Origin: Orthonyx spaldingii
Lineage: Eukaryota; Chordata; Aves; Passeriformes; Orthonychidae
Assembly (NCBI GenBank): GCA_013397795.1
Contig: VZTJ01000758.1
Span: forward strand, 260,237 to 324,236
Reading direction: 5' to 3'
DNA: 64,000 nt
Positions 51,001-62,475 of the stretch are shown one piece after another. Below the pieces are notes generated by a model. It worked only from the letters and a program-made list of their open reading frames with translations. It ran no database searches and had not been told where the DNA came from. The translations under genes were made by a program, and so were the position numbers. Numbering within the stretch: position 1 is the stretch's first letter; each line of letters opens with the position of its first letter.

Positions 51001-53109
51001 ATCAAGAATCAAATCCCATTTAGAAGGTGACTGCTTTAACTCCCTATCTTCGTTCATGAAATGCAATATATGTATTTTATATCTGTGAAAATCCCTTATT
51101 ACAGTATTGGGAATGTTCCTCTGATATACGTGAATTCAAAATAAATGTTGTTAGGAGAACATCTAATTCATTTTAGATGGTTTTATTAGGCGTCTCTTAA
51201 CAAATCCCAGAGTATGTAAATGAAATATAACTATACGCACATATTCATCAGTCTGTTCTTGGAATTAAATATGAGCGCTGTGACATTTGGTTTTAAGGAA
51301 TGACTAATTAACATGTGTGCAGGATGTTCTCATCTTCCTGCTTTGGAGTCCCGGAGTCAGGGAAAAGCAGACAAAACGTATTTCCACTCTTTCTATCATA
51401 GTTTGCAAAGCAGAAAGCTGCTCACGACAGCCAAGAACTTCTCAGGCATTTCTGTACCTGTTGGGTGCTGACACGGGGCCCCTTCTCGAGCGTTCAGTGT
51501 TGTTAAATGTCATCTCATCTGCTCTGGGGCCAGGAGTGCTTTAAAAAAATCAGCTTTGCAGCTGACCTGGCTTTTAATAATCACACCGACAAGTCACAGA
51601 GCACAACAAAGAGCAGGACAACTCCTGGAGTACGGCCAAGGTGCTGTTGATTTACATCCACAACGGGATACTGGAAAATGGGGCTGAGCCCTAGGATGCT
51701 CCCCGTCCCCACCATCCCAGGGATGCTCTCTAGGAAAACCTGGGCTGGATATTTGGGGGTTGGATGCCTCAATGCCATGCTTGGGAACACCAGGCTTTGC
51801 TGCACTGCTGGTATAAACCCAGAGAAACACCCACATTAGTTTTTGACGGGGTTGGCTCAAGTCGCTTTGTGCAAAAGCAAAGTGTGTGCAGGGCATACAC
51901 TTTTTGCAGCAGAGAAAAATAAGTTAAAAAAAAAGAAAACCCACTGTAATTTCTTTCTGAGGGTGCTGGGGGAGGGCAGGCACACCACACCTCCCCGTCT
52001 GAGTGCCCTGGAGAAGCTGACCAGAACAAATCTCAGCAGGAACACACAAACCTCTATTATACCTTTTAAAAAGCTCCCCATTGAATGCAGCCGGGCAGAT
52101 GGGAAGGGCCCTTTTATTTCCTTTTTCTTTCTCCGCCTGAGTTCATTCTCTCCCTTTGGGGGAGCCAGGTTCAAAGACATGCCAAATGCATCAAAACCTT
52201 CCCAATAAAGTCCCTTTCACCTCCCGGCAGAGCGGGGATGGGACTGGAGCGTGCTGGGAGCGCTGGGTCCGACGGTGACTTTCAGGACTGTGTGTGGTAA
52301 ATCGTGTGCACAGTTCCCAAAACAATGCCCTGAATTGGACATCTAATTCCCTGGAAATTAAATCCCTCAGCTGGTCAGGGAAAACAGGAGCCAAAGAGAT
52401 TAAACAGTGCAGTAGGGAGAATCTTTGAGGGTAGACTGGGGTGTTCTTGTGGGGTTTTTGGGTGGTTTTTTTTTAATAGCAGAGGGGTAGCAAAGTAGTG
52501 GTTTAGTGTTGTTTCCACTATTTTAATTTGAACCATGACTTCCCCCCTTCCTCTCCCAATAATCTCCATGAAAAACTACCTCTTTATGCTCATTACCCAA
52601 CAGGTGAGCTCTGTCCCAGCAAGTACTGCCCTGTTGCAGGATGCAGAATTAATTTCTGCAGGGCAGTCACAGAAATCACAGAAAATTAAGAGTCCTTGGG
52701 GTAAGTGGAGGGGGATGCTGCAGATGCAGACACCATTCCCATGGCCCCAGGCATCCCACATCCTGCTCAGGTCCCTGCTAGTGCCTGCAGCTCCCAGCAT
52801 CTCCCTGGTGCTGCACTGCCCACCACAGCCTTTGCTCAGTCCTGGGTTATTTATCCCGGTGCAAACTCGGCTGGGACTGGAGTCGTTTGGGCATCAGAGA
52901 GGCCAGAAGTAGGGGTGAGATGTTCCCATCGATTTTTTGTTGCTGGTGTACTAAACATGAGCAGGTCCAGCCGTGCGGCGCAGCGAGTGCTGGATGCTGG
53001 ATAAAAGCACAGTCCCTGCTCCTCAGGAAGCGATCTTTCCCCGCGGGGCTGCTTTTTAACTGCTACAAGTCAAAACTTAGTGGGCCTCACAGTGGCAATT
53101 TTTTTTTTT
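48035..53109. other. Non-coding; no gene recognised
   Basis: Two frames of 172 and 184 codons overlap on the + strand at 48629-49301. They begin in a TTATTATCATCATC-type repeat and are judged spurious. A modest CpG patch lies at 50410-50540. Confidence 0.45.
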
Positions 53110-53580
53110 CCTTAAAAAAAAAAAAGCAGTTTCCTATGTATTTTTACTGACAAAAGCCTGACGCTTCCTTTATATGCTTTATTTTCTTTCTCCTCTGAAA
53201 CGATCGTTAGACAAAAGCAGTTTTGCTGCTGGTTAATCAAGAGAGTGATGTGGCCCTGCATTTTAATCCTAAACCAATTAGCAGGATTTGACATCATGCC
53301 ATTAGACTGCTTGAAACAAAAATCAAGGACAGCGTAATGCAGCTAGAAAAGAACAATAACCATCAGCACTGCCCTGTCAAAGGGGAAGGAAGAAATTTGG
53401 CTGCGTCTGTAATTTCCAAGCAATCCCCCTTCCCTCAAACCTGAGCATTCAAATGAGGGAGCTAAATAATAACGAGAGGGGGAAATGTTGAATCTCTAAT
53501 CACATTACCCTAAACTGCACCAGTTTTAAAAGCAGAAATCGCTGCTCTTGCTCCTGAGCCGGCACAAATTGGTTGGATTT
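53110..53580. promoter_or_regulatory. Candidate conserved non-coding element beside a CpG island
   Basis: Unique AT-rich sequence with motifs such as CGATCGTTAGACAAAAG, GGTTAATCAAG, ACCAATTAGCAGG, GAACAATAACC and CTAATCACATTACCC, compatible with homeodomain and SOX/FOX sites. It lies immediately upstream of the 53.6 kb CpG island, so enhancer or promoter-proximal function is plausible. Confidence 0.35.
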
Positions 53581-53604
53581 TCAAGCCCTGAGTTGTGGTT
53601 TATG

Positions 53605-54085
53605 ATTTCTGTCGCGGGCGCTCCGTGCTTTGCAGGTTGCGCAGCGCCTCGGATGCAGATGCACAGCGAGGGACCCCGCGGGGTGCGAACGCGCCAGCAT
53701 CCCTAAGAAACAACTTCCTGGACACGGAAAATGTTTGCTTCGTCCAAACCACCCTAAGATAATTAATGAACAAAGCACCTTTTAGCAACTGTACTTTTTG
53801 CTGGCAGGGATGCACCTTGCGGCTGGTCCCGCAGCGGCGGCGGCGCAGCCCGAACCGGTGGCCGGGACCAGAGCCGGCCTGGCAGGCATTGGCCAGGCCA
53901 CGGCTGCTGCCCGCGGGCACAAACAAGCCTGGCAAAGACACACGGTGAGAACAAAACTGCAGGCAGGCCCCGGGGTGCAGTATTGGAGGGATGAATGCCT
54001 ACAGCACATCGGGGACTCCGCGCCTTGCTGCGCGCTCGGGGCTGGCAGCGGAGAGCGGAGCAGCAGCGAAACCCAGCGTCTCGTA
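53605..54085. promoter_or_regulatory. CpG island (candidate promoter)
   Basis: Roughly 40 CpG in 480 bp, in two clusters (53610-53700 and 53825-54070) joined by a CpG-free AT-rich stretch. It includes CAGCGGCGGCGGCGCAG. CACACG|GTGAGA at 53944 could act as a + strand donor for a first exon. Short frames overlap here on both strands and none resembles a known protein. Confidence 0.55.
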
Positions 54086-54624
54086 AAGCAGCATATGGAT
54101 AGAGCACAAATGGATGGGGTTTTATGTCCTCTGCAATATTTTCATTGATATTTATTTTGATTTAATTTGGCTAATGTGCAGGGAAAAATGAAAGCGTGCC
54201 ATACTCCTCAACATCTGATGAGGAGCTGAATACTTTTTAAAATTAGTATTCCCTCATAGGCATCGATCTTTAAGGTCTGCCCAGAAACTGTGCTGGAAAA
54301 TCATAAATTACTTCATGTAACTCACAGGATGACCCTTGGAGCAGCAGATCGTTGTTTTAATGTTGAATTTTTTGTGTTAGTATTACAGTTTCTAGTCTTT
54401 CTGCTTCAGCCTTTTTATCCATAACTTTAATTTTCCTTTTAATGAAAGTGGAGTTTTCCACAGTCTCAAACGACTTCAAAGAGAGGGTTTTAAAAAAATA
54501 TATTAGCAAATTATCATGAGATTTGTTATAAAAAGGGTGAAAGATGGCAATTGTCCTTATGCCTGCTTTGAGAGAGGAGAGGCTGAAGTGGAGCCAGGAG
54601 CGACGGTCACAAATTGTAGCGTGA

Positions 54625-54770
54625 GGTTGGAGACCAGGGTACAAATCTCTGCCAAAGACCTCCAGGGCGAAGTTGGGCAAGTGACATAAATCTTCCCTTC
54701 TCATAGCTGCCATCTGCAATATGGGACAAAAAGAGCCCATTTCCTCCACAGGGATCTGTGTATAAATGCC
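54625..54770 (+). mobile_element. MIR-type SINE relic
   Basis: AGTTGGGCAAGTGACATAAATC, CATCTGCAATATGGGACAA and TCCACAGGGATCTGTGTATAAA parallel, in order, the MIR segments ttgggcaagtcacttaac, catctgtaaaatgggga and ctcacagggttgttgtgag...aaatg. The upstream GGAGACCAGGGTACAAATCTC matches the part before the core. The order across about 145 bp makes chance unlikely. Confidence 0.65.
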
Positions 54771-57700
54771 TTAAAACTGGCGAGGGGCAGCAGCGACGGC
54801 AGGGCCATGTGCAGGCTGGAGAGGGACAAAAAAATAACTCCCCAAAGAGGTTAGCGGCAAATAAATCCTCTGCCTTCCCGCCGAAGCAGCTCTCCAAGAG
54901 CTTTGTGGCTCTGAATTTTGAGGGAATAAATTTGTGAGAGGAGGTTAGGGTGGGTAAGGTGAGCAGGGGCCAGGGAGTACCCAAAACATCACCCCAAACC
55001 CCCCCTTTGTCCCGCCAAGGCGTCCCCAGGGCTGCCTCCTGCTGCACCACTGGGATTTTAATGTCCCGTTTCCCTCGCCTGTTAATAAAGGAACAAAAAG
55101 CGCTTTTGCCTCCTCAAGGGTGTTGTGAGACAAAGTTGGTAAGTGCTGAAAAGAAACCCAAACCCGAGGAGAAAGCTGGCTTTGTTGCCTTCGGACACAG
55201 ACCACTGCAGACCTTGCTTGAATTTTGCTGCAACATCTCTTGAATGAAAACGTGTTCGTCCAAAAAACCCATCAAACATGTCCTGGCTGGAAACGGCTGC
55301 CAGGGGACTGAAAGGAACCGCAGATTATAGATCCTCGGGGTTCTTGTGGCAACAAAATGTTTGTCCCATGGATTTGAGCTGGATCCAATGAATGCAAAAA
55401 GTGCTCAGAGAGACTGTTTAACCCACCCTGTAGGAAAAAAGGAAAGGAAAAAAAAAAAAAGGCTAAATAAAACAAAAAAAAGCAAAGCAAGAAACAAGAG
55501 CAACAAAACCCCTTTATATTAAAATAATTATAATAATATTGGGACATTGGACAGGAAAAAGAAAATTCAGAAGTTCAAAGGCTAAACCTTCACCTGAGTC
55601 TTAAAATGAATTGGAATGGAAAGAAAATTACATTCAGTTGGTCATACCTTGTAAACCGGGCTTGGGGCTTAAAAAAAAAGTCTCCAAGGACAACAACAGC
55701 ACCAAACTCTGAATTTTCAGAGTCAGAGAGGGTGCCTTGGGGTGCCATGCAAAGAGGAAAAGGATTGTATAAAAGGTTACTGATCCTGTGTTTCTTCTGC
55801 CTTATATCTCACTGAGCTCTACAAAAGTAAAAACTGAATTTGCATATTTCAAACTTGTGTTGATATCATGATGCACGTTTTGTGTTCACAGTCTCTGGAG
55901 GAAAATAACAATTTTTTTACAGGAATATTTTTTTTAAAGTTGTTCTAAGCTAGATAAAATCTAAGAAAACTAAAAAAAAATGTCTCTACAGCAAGACTAG
56001 GACAAAATTCTCACAAAAGGGAGCAGAATAAGGAGTGTAGCCACAGTCTGGCATAACTGAGCATTAATAACTGAAAATAGTTAAAGAAATGACTACTGGA
56101 AATAGTTAAAGAAATGGCATCTTTAACAAAATGGTTTTCTGCTGTATTCCAGGCAAGCAAATATATCAGTCAACATCTGAGATGTGATGTAGAAAAAACA
56201 TTGCAACTCCTTGGTTGTTTTCAGGTGCATATTACATTTATAAAAACAGAAGTTTTATCATTAGGTTAAAAAGAAAAACTTGCTTCTGAGATCTTTGGTT
56301 CCCCTTGCCTAATTTCTGGATTCGGAAAGCCATCTTTAAAAATTATTTTACTATATTTTATTGTCAGCCACAATGTCAGCTTCCTTGGGCTTGCATTAAT
56401 TTGATGTGCATCCATCTTAATTGAAGCTGATCCATTTCAATCTTGGCAGCACATTGATAATAAACAGGAACCAAACACTATTTGGCAAATTCCAATCTAC
56501 CAGCAAAACCAGGGAGAAAGAAAGCAGAAAACCTGGGGCCATCTCCTGGAATCAGTTCCTGGGCTGCAGCTCAGTCTTCGTATGTATATGATTTGATTTT
56601 GTTTTTTATAGCCAAGCAGTTATCATCATAACTGTGTTTGTAATTTCAAAGGTGCATTATCATACTAATGGATGATGAGCACTCAACAGTCACAATAAAT
56701 ATGCATTAAAGAAGTTCTCCTGTCCTAGCAGGGAGAGTGTTCCCTAATCCCCATTATGGAAATTGGTTAAACTGAGAGAATATTTCCTTTATAGTTTCAG
56801 CTCTTCAGAAAGCCTTTGATATCCTAAGCCAAAGCAACTACGCATCAGGAACAGAGAGATGTACTTTGGTCCCCCATGCCAGCTTTTCACTTATGTCTGC
56901 CATTTCATTTCCCCTGCATTGTGGGGGTAAGTCTTAGCCAACACCCTCATTTTCATTCATTAATGAAATCATGGTAATATCCCTCTTTGCACTTAGCTGT
57001 CTCCCAGGCACTCTGGAGGTGTCTGTCACTGTGGTATGTATATACCGAGAGCCCTGTGCCCAAAAATCACCAGTCAGTGAAGTTTTGCCATGTAAAAAAG
57101 GTCAAAGTACTACAGGACTCTATTATTATCACTTAAAACTCCATGAAGCATTAAAATCATGAGTGTGGGAAAGCTGGAAAACACAGCTTGATATCACTGT
57201 GGCTGTCGAGGGGTTCTGCTCTCCCTTTCTGCCCCACACTTTGCAGTCGTGCTTCTCACCCAAACTTCCTTTTTTCCCTGAAATAAAAGGTCACTTTGTG
57301 CCATGCCAGAAGATGCTCTGCTCATCCAGCGTTCTGCTGTCCTTCTCAGTGTTATTCAGCAAAAATAAGCTGCATCCCTAAATAATTCGAAAGGCAATAA
57401 AAACAAGCACACGCAAAAATTACCGCAGCTTTTGCGTTCTTGAAGAGGGGGGGGGAAATGTCCTGAAAAGCTCTCTTTATTAATATGAGATGGCAAATAT
57501 TTTTTGCTGTTTATTAAATCATATGAAAGGTTAATTATGGTTAGCGACTGTGGGTAGAAAACAATTCTTGGAAGATGCTTTTGTAACAACAGGTTGGCAG
57601 TATGCAGAAGCCATCTGCTTCCTGCAAATGTTAAGGTACAATCTCAAACTTGTGAGGTTAAAAATTACAGATTGCAGAGTAGTTTGGTAGAAGGAAAATC

Positions 57701-58094
57701 CATGTTGTGTTGATGTAAAGTTGCTCAGTCTCCTTGACACACAGCCTGGAAGGAATGCCAAGTTCCCTAAAGGACGATGTTTGGCTGGAGAGGACCCTCG
57801 CTCGGGGTATTCTGTGCTCACACTGGCTGTCTACACAGCTAATTAAGTCATTTTGGTGCCGTGATTCATCTTTTTTAATGCAAGAATTGGTTTCAAATCC
57901 TGACCCATGAATAGGAGTGGATTGTGGCCATAATATTCTGCTTTCAAGTGGGTAATGCAGCTCCTTCCACGAAGGAGAATAAATAAAATCATTATCGAGG
58001 AGACACGCTCCTGAAACTTGTTGCTTCAATCCACAATGCGTGGACTTCACCACGGCTACAAACTCTTTGTGGCCAGGAGTATCTGTTAGGAAAA
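54771..58094. other. Non-coding; unrecognised minus frame
   Basis: A 151-codon minus frame (57658-58113) has an acceptor-like TTCTTTTCCTAACAG just after the MIR relic, but its peptide is not recognised. The block 56280-56720 is AT-rich and enhancer-like (CATCTTAATTGAAGC, ATTGATAATAAACAGG). Otherwise only short frames are seen. Confidence 0.45.
56071..56120. repeat. 25 bp imperfect tandem duplication
   Basis: CTGAAAATAGTTAAAGAAAT plus GACTA is followed by CTGGAAATAGTTAAAGAAAT plus GGCAT, two adjacent copies with a few mismatches. Confidence 0.88.
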
Positions 58095-58247
58095 GAAGAG
58101 TTATCACCCTCATTTTACATATAGTGAGCTGGCCAAAAGATAGGATTTGTCTGTGAGCACACAGGGAGGTTGTGGCTAACGGAATTTAACCCAGATTTTT
58201 CAGATCTCAGGGAAGTACCTTAACCACAAAACCATTCTTCCTCTCTG
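58095..58247 (-). mobile_element. MIR-type SINE relic (reverse)
   Basis: On the + strand, CCCTCATTTTACATATAGTGAG, GAGCACACAGGGAGGTTGTGG, TTTAACCCAGATTTTTCAGA and CCTTAACCACAAAACCATTC follow the order of a reverse-complemented MIR: ccattttacagatgagg, cacacagctagtaagtgg, gaacccaggtctgtctga, cttaaccac. It is the best-preserved MIR here. Confidence 0.7.
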
Positions 58248-58627
58248 TGGGTCAGCTACTGTGACTTCAGCATCTGGGCTGGGCACTTAGACATGTTTAT
58301 CTTTTTCCAAGGATCAAATTTAATTCTGCTGAATTTTCCACTTCCGTGGAAAACATCACCCACTTTTTCCTTCCCCTCTGCAGATAACGTTGCCCAACTT
58401 TACTTGTTCCCCACCAGGGGAAGACAAATTGAACCACCTGTAAGAGAAGGGATGGGGAACTGCCCCCTTCACTTTTCAGCCAAATAGGGAGGAACTATTT
58501 TGGGTTTTTTCAGACACTCTGACTTGAAGTGATGTCATGCAACCTTCAGGCCCTTTCCTGCTCCCCTGACTTACAACCTCTCCCCACACTCATCTCCAGG
58601 AGCAGATTGCCAGCTGGCTGCTGTGTA

Positions 58628-58818
58628 AAAGGGCTCATTTAGGAAAAATGTCTTCTCTGAAAAGGTGGTCAGGCATTGGAACAGGCTGCCGAGGGAAGTG
58701 GTGGAACCACTGTCCCTGGAAGTGTGGATGTGGCACTTGGGGACATGGTTTGGTGACAAACACAGTTGGACTTGATGATCTCAGAGGTCATTGCCAACCT
58801 AAAGGACTCTGTGATTTC
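58628..58818 (+). mobile_element. CR1 LINE, 3' end fragment
   Basis: GGCATTGGAACAGGCTGCC, GGAAGTGGTGGAACCACTGT and CCCTGGAAGTGT are typical CR1. GGACTTGATGATCTCAGAGG and CCAACCTAAAGGACTCTGTGAT then form the 3' end. It is 5'-truncated and non-coding. Confidence 0.88.
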
Positions 58819-61424
58819 CAAGCACTGCCGACTTGTTTACTGAGCAATAAAATAATCTGGGGCCTTGTTTCCTGTTGCTCTACCCTAAACAATTTTGTCA
58901 AGGCTTTGAATGTCTGCGGGGTTTCTTCTCCAACACTGCCTAGTTTTTTAAGAGAAACTTTCCAGCTAGATTTTTTTCAAAAGCATCCTGTAAAGTGGTT
59001 TTATCTCCTCCTGGAGGAGAGGAGGAGATAAAATGCTGGAGCTGGTGATCCACTCCATTATCAGCACCTCCTGCCAGGAAGGGCATCCTGCCTTTAATGT
59101 CCCTGTGGGTGGAGAAGAGAGGGGCAGACCTGACCCACTGGGCTCTGCTGCAGAACTCCCGATCATTCCTCACAGCCTTGCTCCCCAGTGCTGGCAGCAT
59201 CCCTTGCTAGGATCGTCAGCAGCAGGACCTGCCCTGCCCTGCCTCCTCCCCTTCTGCTGCCAGCCCTGCTGCTGCCCCATTGCCTGTGAAACCCTGAGCA
59301 CGGGGCTGCTGCTGGGCTGCTGGTGATGGGATCTTCTACTTCTGGTGCTGAAATCACTGATGGGGAAGAAGGAACCAGCTCTATTCATCTCCCTGGCATT
59401 TTGTCAACAGATGGGACCTTTCCTTCTCTTCGTCTTACTCTGAGCTCTTCAATGAACCTGAAGATCACGATGGGTAATACCAGTAACACTTGCATCAGGC
59501 TTCCTGGAGTGCCCTGCAGGAGTTGGCTGCATGTGAGGGACTGAAACACACAGAAATTGAGGATGAGATGTTTCAATCCCACCGAAGGGATTTGGATGCC
59601 CAGCATCCATTAAAATGAATAACAATTCCTGTCCTGCCCTAAATGGCCGAAGCCCAAATTGCTCCATGAGATGGAAACCATATTGGTTAATGCATGGACA
59701 CTTAAGCCCTCAGCATCTGACTTCACTTATATTTCATTTCCAGCAAACTTGGTTGATGATGTCCAATGAAACACTTGCACACCCGTTACCTCTCCCCAGC
59801 AGCTCATCGCTTGCCAGCTCTGCTATAGGGGAAGGTGATGAAGGTGCCTAATTTGTTTGCAAGTTGGAGAATGATGTAAAAGGTTCCTCGTCCATCATGA
59901 TAAAGGCTTTCAAAAAAAAACCCCACAGACGAATGTTCCTTCCCCTCACTTCACCCGCGCTCCGCGAGGACGTTTGAAGCAGAGGGAAAGTTCAGCGTAG
60001 CCATATGTACAGAGGGATGCACACAAATCACAGCTGCTGCTAATTGGATCCAGAGATCTAATTGCTCCCTCATGGTGGCACCCTGGGCTGCTCCTGCCTC
60101 CCCTGACCCGCCAAGGAGCTGAGACACAGCCTCAGGTCGCTCACTGAGCAGAGCAGGCATCCAAAGCCTTGCCCAGCTTGAGGGGGAGATGAAGATGTAA
60201 ACTAACATATCGTAATATAAAATGGTGTAAAATAACATAAAATAATATAAAATAACTCCAGGTGCTTGCTCCGAGGCTAATGCCTCATCCAGAAAGCATC
60301 TCTACACCAAAGCTTTGAGAAACACCGCTAACATGGCCAGAAATAGGATGTTTCCCACATCCCCTTCCTGCCCTAAGTGCAAAGCAACCTGCCTGTCTGT
60401 GTTAGGGACTATGGTCTTTTTTAACCCTTTGTAGGACCACTGTGACACCACCCAACTCCACACACGAGCCCAGCCAGGAACTCTGGACTTGGATGCTCCC
60501 CAGTTACACGGAGCAAAGTGCTGGAGAAATGGGGAGGAAATACCCAAAGTTTGATCTGAGGTCCATTTCAGTCCTGGAAAAGGCTCTAAGTCTTCTTTTA
60601 TCATGCAAACCTCCTCAGCCAATCCTGGTTTTAATAAAGTTGATTAATGATTGCGCTAAGGACAAGGACAGTTATTCCCTGACTTATGCTACGCCGTTTA
60701 TGGAAGCTGTATCCTTAAATGAATTACTGCAGGGATCATTAAATTTTGACTTAAATTGGACATAGTAAGCTCATTTAAAAAAATAAAAAGCTTAGCAAGT
60801 TATATATAAACTAGAGGAAAAAATGAATCTCCTCAAACTGTCTCCCATCTCCTTCCCAAGCAGGAACCTAAAGGGCAGATTTGCAAAGGGAGGTTTTAAT
60901 TTGCAGGGCAAATCTTCATGAGGGCACTTAGAAGCTGCCTTTGTGCACATCCTAATTGAATTACGGGCTCAAAATTTGGACCTTTATCCTCACTCAGCTT
61001 AACGGGTCCCCAGATTTGGGGCTGGCAGTAGAAATATTGCTACCCTGGAGAAAGAAGGTGAAAACTGCCACCCTCTCCCTGTGTGGTGCCAAAGTGGGAA
61101 GTGGGTGCTGCTCCCATGCCCTGTGCTCTGGCAGCTGGGGGTACAAACACCCAGAGAAGAGGCACACAATTTTTTTATGGGTTTGCCTTAAAAATTCACA
61201 TTAAAAAAAAAAAAGTATTTCATGGCTTTAGGATCTGAGTGCTTGTTCCCTGAGTGCTTTTAGAGGGAGAACGGAGATGCTGGACATGGATATTTTTTTC
61301 TGCTTTGCAAGCATTTGAAAACAGTTCAGGTTTTGGGTTTGTTTTTTTTTTATTTCGTTCCCCTTGTATAAACTTGCCAACATTACTCCTTGGTGCTGAG
61401 AATAATCACAGGAATGACCACGGG
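58819..61424. other. Non-coding; no gene recognised
   Basis: It holds the hairpin at 58999 and a Cys/Pro-rich chance frame at 59033-59326. Nothing else is recognised. Confidence 0.5.
58999..59033. repeat. Perfect 14 bp inverted repeat (hairpin)
   Basis: TTTTATCTCCTCCT is followed by a 7-base loop and its exact complement AGGAGGAGATAAAA. The arms are purine/pyrimidine biased. No further pairing outside the stem is evident, so it is shorter than a usual microRNA precursor. Confidence 0.9.
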
Positions 61425-61596
61425 ACCTTGTGAGGGTGGTCACAGACTGAGAAACACTGCCCAGAGAAGCTGCCCCATCCCTGGAAGTGTCCAGGGCCAG
61501 GCTGGATGGGGCTTGGAGCAACCTGGGATAGTGGAAGGTGTGGAAGTGGAACTGGACAAGCTTTAAGGTCCCCTCCAACCCAAGCCATTCTATGAA
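61425..61596 (+). mobile_element. CR1 LINE, 3' end fragment with internal loss
   Basis: TTGTGAGGGTGGT, GCCCAGAGAAGCTGCC, CCATCCCTGGAAGTGTCC, GGGGCTTGGAGCAACCTGGG and CCAACCCAAGCCATTCTATGA mark a CR1 tail. The stretch between the GGGTGGT and GCCCAGAG motifs is altered relative to the other copies here. Confidence 0.88.
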
Positions 61597-62475
61597 TATT
61601 CATTTATTAAATAAAAAGAATTGTACCTTTGCCTATGGATACGTTTCCAGTACAGGGGAAAGACTACAACCAAAAAGAAGGTGATAAAGTAGGGGGGGTT
61701 AAGTAGAATTATTCAGACCCTTCTTAACATCCAGACTGTACACTCCAGTCACACTTTTTCATCCCACCTTCCAAATCCCTGCCCCACCTCCTGTGGGAAG
61801 GGCTGAGCTCAGAGGGGGAAGGGATTGCAACTACATGCTCCCCACTTTCTGTGCCTTAATTAAAAATCTTAATTAATTAATTTTTCACTTTGTGTCAAAA
61901 TTTCCTTCAGTGGGGTGATCAGTGATGGACATATCTCTCTGGAAATGGAACTAGAGAAAGGAAAGGTACCTTTTTTTAATGATTCTTATGCAGCAAACTC
62001 TGAAAGGCTGCAGTTTACTGCTCCTTCGTGCTGACTTGCTTGGTCATAGCAGGATTAATTTTCTGCTCTAATCTAGGAGATTTTAAAGCACAGAATAATG
62101 TTTAAAAAAAATTAGGGAAAACTGGACTGTGCTTCAGATATTTGATAATCTATAACTACAGAACCAGTGTATGCAATGCCACAAAAAAAAAGATGGAAAA
62201 CAGTGTAAAATTTCCACACCTCCTTGCTTTTTACTGTCTGGCAGAAGGCTCAGCATGCAGGGGGTTCAGTCCTTTCTCCGTATCCTAAAACTGCTTTTCC
62301 TCCAGATGGAAATTTCTATTCCATCGCCATCTCGTGGTTCCCTGCAAAAACTGCTGGCTCTGCAGGACGTCTCCTCGCGTTGCTGGTGCTGCACTGCGCG
62401 AAGGCACCTTGTAAAAGGCAACATCCACTGCACACGGGACACACGGGGGACTGAAATTAATATTGTGTATTAATA
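61597..62475. other. Non-coding; AT-rich
   Basis: It contains the 12 bp palindrome TTAATTAATTAA at 61869-61880 in an AT-rich stretch. No gene is seen. Confidence 0.5.
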
